Shown here: positions 58,981 to 64,000 of the stretch, in pieces
How the letters are laid out: each line of letters begins with the position of its first letter
Numbering within the stretch: the stretch's first letter is position 1
Source: Micrococcaceae bacterium Sec5.1
GTDB lineage: Bacteria > Actinomycetota > Actinomycetes > Actinomycetales > Micrococcaceae
Direction of reading: 5' to 3'
Length of the DNA stretch: 64,000 nt
NCBI GenBank assembly: GCA_039636795.1
Contig: CP143430.1
Coordinates: 3,286,001 to 3,350,000, forward strand
Position numbers and translations under genes: made by a program
The notes under the pieces: model-generated
The model's input: the letters and a program-made list of their open reading frames with translations, nothing else
Databases searched by the model: none
Told to the model about the DNA's origin: nothing

Positions 58981-59502
58981 TTACTTTCCACTATCGGCAT
59001 CTGCCTGAGGGGCTGCGGAGATCAATTCTTGAATGGCTTCGAGGAGGAGCTCTTTGTCGGCTGCATGCCTGGTCCGGAATCCGGTATCCAGTTCCTTGTC
59101 GCCCAGCTTCCAGCTGACGACCAGGAGTCCGTCTTTTTCCACGAACTTCCCGGCCATGCCGGCTGCTTGGCGGCTGTCAGCCACTGCGGCGCGCGGGATG
59201 AACACCGGGGCGGCGCCCGAGCGGTCGAACAAGATGCCTTCAGTATGGATGCTCAGTTCCGCATTGGTGCGGAGTCCGAGGCCTTGCACTGCGATCCGGT
59301 CCAGCCAGTCACCTGCCGTGGTAGTGGCAACGTACTGGCCCTCCGCTACTACCGTGGCCGGTGTCAGCTGCTGCGGCACCTCGGGGAGGCGTTCGACGTC
59401 GGCTTGTCGCCTGAGCCTGTTCCGCCACCCCAGCCAGATCATCATCAGGACGACGATGATCAACGGCACCGTGATGAGCACGGTGAGTGTCTGGTTGTTC
59501 AT
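58981..59502 (-). CDS. small membrane protein of the actinobacterial pyr operon (Rv1382-like position)
   Basis: A 173-residue protein with one N-terminal membrane helix ([19 protein letters not shown]) and a soluble C-terminal domain of beta type ([20 protein letters not shown]...[14 protein letters not shown]). A similar gene sits between pyrC and carA in mycobacteria (Rv1382). It shares one base with the pyrC stop and is close to carA, so it is part of the operon. Its role in pyrimidine synthesis is unknown; the soluble part has a PH-like look, which is a guess. Confidence 0.8.
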   Translation of the reverse strand: MNNQTLTVLITVPLIIVVLMMIWLGWRNRLRRQADVERLPEVPQQLTPATVVAEGQYVATTTAGDWLDRIAVQGLGLRTNAELSIHTEGILFDRSGAAPVFIPRAAVADSRQAAGMAGKFVEKDGLLVVSWKLGDKELDTGFRTRHAADKELLLEAIQELISAAPQADADSGK

Positions 59503-60857
59503 CAGCTACCGCTGACTGCCCCGGCGGCATCCGGGGTTGGGTAGTTTCCGGCGTACCGGTATGGGGTGTTGAGCTTGCCGTTGAGAACAGTGGGGTGGCC
59601 CTTGAAGAAGGTTGCGACCACGGATCCGGGCAGCTCTTTGCCCTTGAACGGTGAATTGCGGCCCATGGTGGCCATCTTATGGGGGTCGACCGTCCAACGC
59701 GCAGCCGGGTCCACCAGGATGACGTTGGCGGGCTCGCCTTCCTCCAACGGGCGGCCCTGGTCCGCCACGCGGCCGATAACTGCCGGCGTGAAAGAGGTGA
59801 CCCTGGCGAAGTCGGCCCACGTCATGAGTCCGGTTTCGATCATCGTCTCCTGGACAACAGACAATGCCGTTTCCAGGCCAGTCATGCCCATGGCCGCCTG
59901 GGCCCACTCGCATTCCTTGTGCTCGCTGGGGTGTGGGGCGTGGTCCGTGCCGACAACATCGATCGTGCCGTCAGCCAGGCCTTCACGGAGCGCCTGGACG
60001 TCGGCATCCGTACGCAGCGGCGGGTTGACTTTGTACACGGGATCGTAGCTGCGGACCAGTTCGTCGGTGAGGAGCAGGTGGTGGGGCGTGACTTCGGCCG
60101 TGACGTTGATCCCACGGGCCTTGGCCCAGCGGACAATTTCGACAGATCCAGCGGTGGAGACGTGGCAAACGTGGAGGCGGGAACCCACATGCTGCGTGAG
60201 CAGGACGTCGCGGGCAATGATGCTTTCCTCTGCCACGGCCGGCCAACCCGCAAGACCCAGCACCGCCGAGACGGCGCCTTCATTCATCTGTGCCCCGGCG
60301 GTAAGGCGGGGTTCCTGCGCGTGCTGGGCCACCACGCCGTCGAACGCTTTGACGTACTCCAGCGCGCGGCGCATCAGCACGGGATCGTGCACACAAATGC
60401 CGTCGTCGGAGAACATCCGCACCTGGGCGCGGGAATCCGCCATCGCACCGAGCTCCGCAAGTTGCTCACCGGCCAGGCCCACCGTGACAGCGCCAACGGG
60501 ACGCACGTCCACCCAACCGGATGCCCGGCCGAGGCTGTGGACCTGTTCGACGACGCCCGCCGTGTCAGCAACGGGGTTGCTGTTGGCCATGGCGTGGACG
60601 GCGGTGAAGCCACCCAGGGCTGCGGCACGAGTGCCGGTTTCGACCGTTTCAGCATCTTCTCGGCCGGGTTCGCGCAGGTGCGTGTGGACGTCAACCATGC
60701 CGGGGAGGGCAACCAGGCCCGTCCCGTCGATCACTGTGGCGTCGTCGTCGTGGAGATCCTTGCCCCGGGCGGCGATGATGCCATCGCGGATCAGCAGGTC
60801 TTCAGCTTCGCCGCCGAGAATGGCGGCCCCGCGGATCAGGTACGTGTTCTCGGCCAT
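59502..60857 (-). CDS. pyrC: dihydroorotase
   Basis: Cyclises carbamoyl aspartate to dihydroorotate. The class I metal motif [13 protein letters not shown] is present, then [13 protein letters not shown] (zinc His residues) and [13 protein letters not shown] with the catalytic Asp. The 451-residue length is normal. Start and stop overlap both neighbours by one base, so translation is coupled. Confidence 0.96.
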   Translation of the reverse strand: MAENTYLIRGAAILGGEAEDLLIRDGIIAARGKDLHDDDATVIDGTGLVALPGMVDVHTHLREPGREDAETVETGTRAAALGGFTAVHAMANSNPVADTAGVVEQVHSLGRASGWVDVRPVGAVTVGLAGEQLAELGAMADSRAQVRMFSDDGICVHDPVLMRRALEYVKAFDGVVAQHAQEPRLTAGAQMNEGAVSAVLGLAGWPAVAEESIIARDVLLTQHVGSRLHVCHVSTAGSVEIVRWAKARGINVTAEVTPHHLLLTDELVRSYDPVYKVNPPLRTDADVQALREGLADGTIDVVGTDHAPHPSEHKECEWAQAAMGMTGLETALSVVQETMIETGLMTWADFARVTSFTPAVIGRVADQGRPLEEGEPANVILVDPAARWTVDPHKMATMGRNSPFKGKELPGSVVATFFKGHPTVLNGKLNTPYRYAGNYPTPDAAGAVSGS

Positions 60858-61885
60858 CAGTTGCTCTCCTTGGTGGGCTGGCTTACAGCGTGGGTGGTGG
60901 CTGCCGTTGCAGGTGTTGCTTCGCGGGAATCCCCGGAGAGCAGCAGGTAAAGGGCGGCCATGCGTACTGAAACACCGTTCCGCACCTGTGCAAGCACTGT
61001 TGAGCGGGGCGAATCGGCGGCAGCCGAGGAAATTTCCAGGCCACGGTTCATGGGGCCGGGATGCATGATGATGGTGTCTTTCATGCCAAGGTCATCCAGT
61101 GCCCGAAGCCGGGCGTCGTCGAAGCCCCAGCGCCGTGAGTACTCACGGGTGGACGGGAAGAACGAGGCATGCATGCGCTCACCCTGGACTCGCAGCATCA
61201 TCATCGCGTCGACGCCCGCTTCCAGCGTTTCGTCCAGGTTGTAACTGACCTTGCAAGGCCAGTGCTCGACGCCGATCGGCAGCAGTGTGGGTGGCGCAAC
61301 CAACGTGACCTCGGCACCGAGCGTGCGAAGCAACCAGACGTTGGACCGGGCCACGCGTGAATGCAGGACATCTCCGACGATCGCCACACGCATGCCTCGA
61401 AGGTCCGCCCCTGTGGACTTCGTCCCGTTGAGCTGGGACCAGTGGCGGCGCATCGTGAACGCATCCAACAGCGCCTGCGTGGGGTGTTCGTGGGTGCCAT
61501 CGCCTGCGTTGATCACTGCGGCGTCGATCCAGTCCGTGGCAGCAAGCCGGTGCGGAGCGCCCGAAGCCCAGTGACGGATGACAACCGCATCGGCGCCCAT
61601 GGCGGCCAGCGTCTGCGCAGTGTCTTTCAGGGACTCACCCTTGGACACGGAAGAGCCCTTGGCGGCGAAGTTGATGACATCGGCCGAAAGCCGCTTGGCT
61701 GCGGCTTCGAAGGAAATCCGGGTCCGGGTGGAGTCCTCGAAGAAGAGGTTGACTACCGTGCGGCCACGGAGTGCGGGGAGCTTCTTGACCTCGCGGTCCC
61801 CCACGGCCGACATTTCCTCGGCGGTGTCCAGGACCCGGATGGCGTCGAAAGCGCTGAGGTTCTCAGTGGAGAGGAGGTGCTTCAC
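60857..61885 (-). CDS. pyrB: aspartate carbamoyltransferase catalytic subunit
   Basis: Joins carbamoyl phosphate and aspartate. The carbamoyl-phosphate site [13 protein letters not shown] is present, along with [17 protein letters not shown], and the aspartate-binding region near MRVQGERM. The 342-residue length is normal. The GTG start overlaps the pyrR stop by four bases (GTGA). No regulatory chain (pyrI) was seen. Confidence 0.96.
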   Translation of the reverse strand: MKHLLSTENLSAFDAIRVLDTAEEMSAVGDREVKKLPALRGRTVVNLFFEDSTRTRISFEAAAKRLSADVINFAAKGSSVSKGESLKDTAQTLAAMGADAVVIRHWASGAPHRLAATDWIDAAVINAGDGTHEHPTQALLDAFTMRRHWSQLNGTKSTGADLRGMRVAIVGDVLHSRVARSNVWLLRTLGAEVTLVAPPTLLPIGVEHWPCKVSYNLDETLEAGVDAMMMLRVQGERMHASFFPSTREYSRRWGFDDARLRALDDLGMKDTIIMHPGPMNRGLEISSAAADSPRSTVLAQVRNGVSVRMAALYLLLSGDSREATPATAATTHAVSQPTKESN

Positions 61886-62466
61886 TTGCCGGCCTCGATT
61901 ACTACTTCGTTGACCGGAACGCCGTCTACGGAGTCGATTTCCTCAAGGTGGACGCGGACTTTTTCCGCGGAGGAAGTGGGCAGGTTCTTGCCTACGTGGT
62001 CCGCGCGGATGGGAAGCTCACGGTGACCCCTGTCAACCAGGACTGCCAGGCGGACAATCCTGGGACGGCCAAGGTCCACCAGGGCATCCAGCGCTGCCCT
62101 GATGGTGCGGCCGGAATACAGTACGTCGTCGATGAGGACAACAACTTTGTTGTCGATGCCAGACAGTGGCAAGCGCGTGTGGTGGGGAGGCCTGGTGGGC
62201 TGGTGTGAAAGGTCGTCACGGAACATGGTGACGTCGAGTTGGCCGACGATCGTTTCCGCGTTGACACTGGGGTCAGCGGCAGCGATCTTGTTGGCGAGCC
62301 GCACGGCCAAGGGATAACCGCGGCTGGGAATGCCCAGGAGAACCAGATCTTGGGAGCCCTTGTTGGCTTCGAGGATCTCATGGGCGATACGAGTCAGCGC
62401 GCGATCGATGTCCGCTTGGTTGAGGACAACCCGCGACGGAACCTGCGCTGAAGTGACTTCAGTCAT
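61882..62466 (-). CDS. pyrR: bifunctional pyr operon regulator/uracil phosphoribosyltransferase
   Basis: Binds the pyr leader RNA with UMP/UTP and represses the operon; also has uracil phosphoribosyltransferase activity. The PRPP site [20 protein letters not shown] is complete, and the 194-residue length is normal. It is the first gene of the operon. A matching RNA loop lies at 62484-62498, just before its ribosome site, as in mycobacteria, so it should control its own translation. Confidence 0.96.
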   Translation of the reverse strand: MTEVTSAQVPSRVVLNQADIDRALTRIAHEILEANKGSQDLVLLGIPSRGYPLAVRLANKIAAADPSVNAETIVGQLDVTMFRDDLSHQPTRPPHHTRLPLSGIDNKVVVLIDDVLYSGRTIRAALDALVDLGRPRIVRLAVLVDRGHRELPIRADHVGKNLPTSSAEKVRVHLEEIDSVDGVPVNEVVIEAGK

Positions 62467-62483
62467 TTGCTCGTCTCCCCTTT

Positions 62484-62498
62484 CCCCGCCTCACGGGA
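62484..62498 (-). promoter_or_regulatory. PyrR-binding RNA loop in the pyrR leader
   Basis: On the minus-strand RNA the sequence UCCCGUGAGGCGGGG carries CCGUGAGGC, which matches the PyrR loop consensus CNGNGAGGC, within a CCC/GGG stem. The pyrR ribosome site AAAGGGGAG follows directly. PyrR binding should block translation of pyrR and so of the coupled pyrBC-carAB-pyrF genes. Confidence 0.7.
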
Positions 62499-62609
62499 CG
62501 GAATTAAAAAAGGAATATTTGCCTTCCAAAACTACCACAGCGGGAAGTGGCCGCCTCACCGGGCGACGGACGAGGCGGTGAGTTAAAGCTCACAGTCAAG
62601 GCTGTGGAA

Positions 62610-62625
62610 TAGGCTCTAGGCCATG
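62610..62625 (+). promoter_or_regulatory. -10 box of a leaderless promoter for the PrsW-type gene
   Basis: TAGGCT (62610-62615) lies seven bases before the ATG at 62623, and there is no ribosome site. Confidence 0.55.
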
Positions 62626-63876
62626 AGCAGCAACCATCCTGGACACCCCGGCGGACACCAACCCTACCCGCGGCCCTACCTGGAACCGGCAGCCAATCCA
62701 ACGTGGATCGGGCGGGTACAGCCCGGAAACTACCAACCAGCCCCCGGGAACCCCGGCGACCTTCCCCAGCAGACCTGGGCGGCTCCACCGGCATCCCGGG
62801 GACGCCGGTCGCCGGGCACACTCCCCCTGCTCCTGGCGGGCGCCATATTAGTCCTCGGCAGCCTTCTCCTGGTGGTTCCGTTCCTGCTGGGCAATACAGG
62901 AATCGCCGGCTTCGTGATCGGGTTCATCGCCTCCCTGATCCCGTTGTCGGTAGTGCTGCTGACCGTGCGGCTCATTGACCGTTGGGAGCCGGAACCGAAA
63001 AGGCTGCTCTGGTTCGCTTTCACGTGGGGAGCCGCAGTTTCGATTGCCGGAACCCTGTTAATCCAGCCCCTCTTCGCCTTGGCAGCTCCTACCACCAGCG
63101 AAGAAGCATTCACATACTTCATGGCCACGGTCCAGGCTCCCATCGTGGAGGAATTCACCAAGTCGCTAGGCCTGTTGCTTCTCATCCTTGGTGCCCGGAA
63201 GTACTTCGATGGCCCCGTGGACGGTGTCGTCTTTGCTTTTACCATCGCCGCCGGCTTCGCCTTCACGGAGAACATCCTCTACTTCGGCCGTGAGATCGCG
63301 TCATCATCGGAGCCCGGCACGGACCTTGTCCGCATCTTCATCCTGCGTGGGGTTATGTCACCCTTCGCACATGCCATTTTCACGGGAACAACCGGCCTCA
63401 TCATGGGATTCGCCGCCCGGAGGTGGCACTCCGGCTATGCAGTCCTGGCCTTCGTCATCGGCCTCCTGCCGGCCATGTTCCTGCACAACAGGTGGAACAG
63501 CATGGGCCAGGACTTCCTGCTGGACTACTTCGTGGTGCAGGTGCCAATCTTCCTGATAGCGGCCCTCGGCATCATTTTCCTGCGCATTGCCGAAGGCAAA
63601 CTCACGCGCCAGCGGCTCCTCGAATATGCCAGGGCCGGATGGTTTACGCCTGCCGAAGTTGAAATGCTGGCAACATCCCAAGGAAGACGACATGCCCTTC
63701 GGTGGGCGGCCTCCCGTGGTCGCGCCGCACAGATGCGCGCATTCATCAAGGGTGCCACGGCCTTGGCGTTCACGCGCCAACGCATCCTCAGCGGCCGCGA
63801 TGTGCTCCTTCATCAGCAGGATGAACTTGACCATCTTCGTGCGATTCCAGCGCTTCGGGCGGCTGTGCTGCACTAG
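62623..63876 (+). CDS. PrsW family intramembrane metalloprotease
   Basis: A predicted site-1-type membrane protease related to PrsW, which cuts anti-sigma factors. The 417-residue protein starts with a Gly/Pro-rich cytoplasmic stretch of about 60 residues, then about eight helices. The active-site motifs are present: VEEFTKSLGLLL (EExxK), FAFTENILYF (FxxxEN), HAIFTGTTG and MFLHNRWN. The long C-terminal tail is basic and cytoplasmic. It is divergent from pyrR and convergent with nusB. The target is unknown. Confidence 0.92.
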   Translation: MSSNHPGHPGGHQPYPRPYLEPAANPTWIGRVQPGNYQPAPGNPGDLPQQTWAAPPASRGRRSPGTLPLLLAGAILVLGSLLLVVPFLLGNTGIAGFVIGFIASLIPLSVVLLTVRLIDRWEPEPKRLLWFAFTWGAAVSIAGTLLIQPLFALAAPTTSEEAFTYFMATVQAPIVEEFTKSLGLLLLILGARKYFDGPVDGVVFAFTIAAGFAFTENILYFGREIASSSEPGTDLVRIFILRGVMSPFAHAIFTGTTGLIMGFAARRWHSGYAVLAFVIGLLPAMFLHNRWNSMGQDFLLDYFVVQVPIFLIAALGIIFLRIAEGKLTRQRLLEYARAGWFTPAEVEMLATSQGRRHALRWAASRGRAAQMRAFIKGATALAFTRQRILSGRDVLLHQQDELDHLRAIPALRAAVLH

Positions 63877-63900
63877 GAGCTTGAGCACGCTTAAAGAGAA

Positions 63901-63929
63901 GGACCCGCATCCTGAATGGATGCGGGTCC
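63901..63929 (-). terminator. hairpin terminator after nusB
   Basis: A perfect 12-base stem GGACCCGCATCC (63901-63912) with GGATGCGGGTCC (63918-63929) and a five-base loop is followed on the minus strand by TTCTCTTTAAGC. It lies 11 bases after the nusB stop and can also end the convergent prsW transcript. Confidence 0.85.
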
Positions 63930-63939
63930 GGCGGTGCAC

Positions 63940-64000
63940 TTAGGCGAGAAGCGACGGCTTGAGCTTCTGGAGCCGGCCAAGCAAGCCGTTGATGAAGGCC
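63940..64000 (-). CDS. nusB: transcription antitermination protein NusB, C-terminal end (gene runs off the right edge)
   Basis: The last visible residues AFINGLLGRLQKLKPSLLA fit the C-terminus of NusB (NGLLGRL), the RNA-binding partner of NusE in rRNA antitermination. In actinobacteria nusB usually lies just before pyrR, so the position agrees; here a PrsW-type gene is inserted between them. Confidence 0.75.
   Translation of the reverse strand, partial: AFINGLLGRLQKLKPSLLA

Overview
The window reads as chromosomal core DNA of a high-G+C actinobacterium of the Micrococcaceae, most like Arthrobacter or Paenarthrobacter. The grounds are frequent GTG and TTG starts, an actinobacterial IHF (mihF) and omega factor next to gmk, a PriA with no usable ATPase motifs, the actinobacterial pyr operon order with an extra membrane protein gene, and many promoters whose -10 box lies 6-7 bases before the start codon (leaderless mRNAs). 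No rRNA, tRNA, CRISPR array, prophage or insertion sequence was seen. The genus is an inference from gene order and protein character.

Layout. 1-3356: start of ctaD, ctaC, erpA and an M20 peptidase, all on the minus strand. 3476-9110: a DUF3043 membrane protein, pyrD (minus), then a plus-strand run of a flavin dehydrogenase and two tandem alpha/beta hydrolases. 9145-12677: uppS, recO and leuA, with a short Leu-codon leader peptide and a leader hairpin before leuA. 12804-16424: an M13 metallopeptidase (plus) and an LCP cell-wall ligase (minus). 16528-24678: a long minus-strand housekeeping block era, corC-like, ybeY, phoH, rsmE, dnaJ, hrcA, interrupted by a plus-strand GerMN lipoprotein gene; a CIRCE operator lies before hrcA. 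24844-30539: DUF3097, DUF4870, hemW, lepA, an orphan PemK/MazF-fold gene and rpsT. 30621-38872: holA, a lipoprotein, comEC, comEA, degV and leuS; leuS also has a Leu-codon leader peptide, followed by an intrinsic terminator. 39056-43355: glpK, glpF and glpD for glycerol use, with a divergent SorC/DeoR-type regulator. 44474-47413: aldo/keto reductase, alpha/beta hydrolase and glycosyltransferase. 47380-53465: priA, metK, coaBC, rpoZ, gmk and mihF. 53565-62466: the pyrimidine operon pyrR-pyrB-pyrC-(membrane protein)-carA-carB-pyrF, with a PyrR binding loop before pyrR. 62623-64000: a PrsW-type membrane protease and the end of nusB.

How it fits together. Most genes are housekeeping: respiration, Fe-S assembly, ribosome maturation, DNA replication restart, nucleotide and cofactor synthesis, and heat-shock control. 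The less ordinary signals are regulatory: two separate leucine leader peptides (before leuA and leuS), a CIRCE shared by hrcA and DUF3097, a PyrR loop overlapping the translation start region of pyrR, a repeated candidate operator in the glp region, and several large inverted repeats. I saw no clear candidate for a wholly new multi-gene system. The best candidates for follow-up are the paired leucine leaders, the DUF3097/CIRCE link, and the tandem hydrolase-dehydrogenase cluster.
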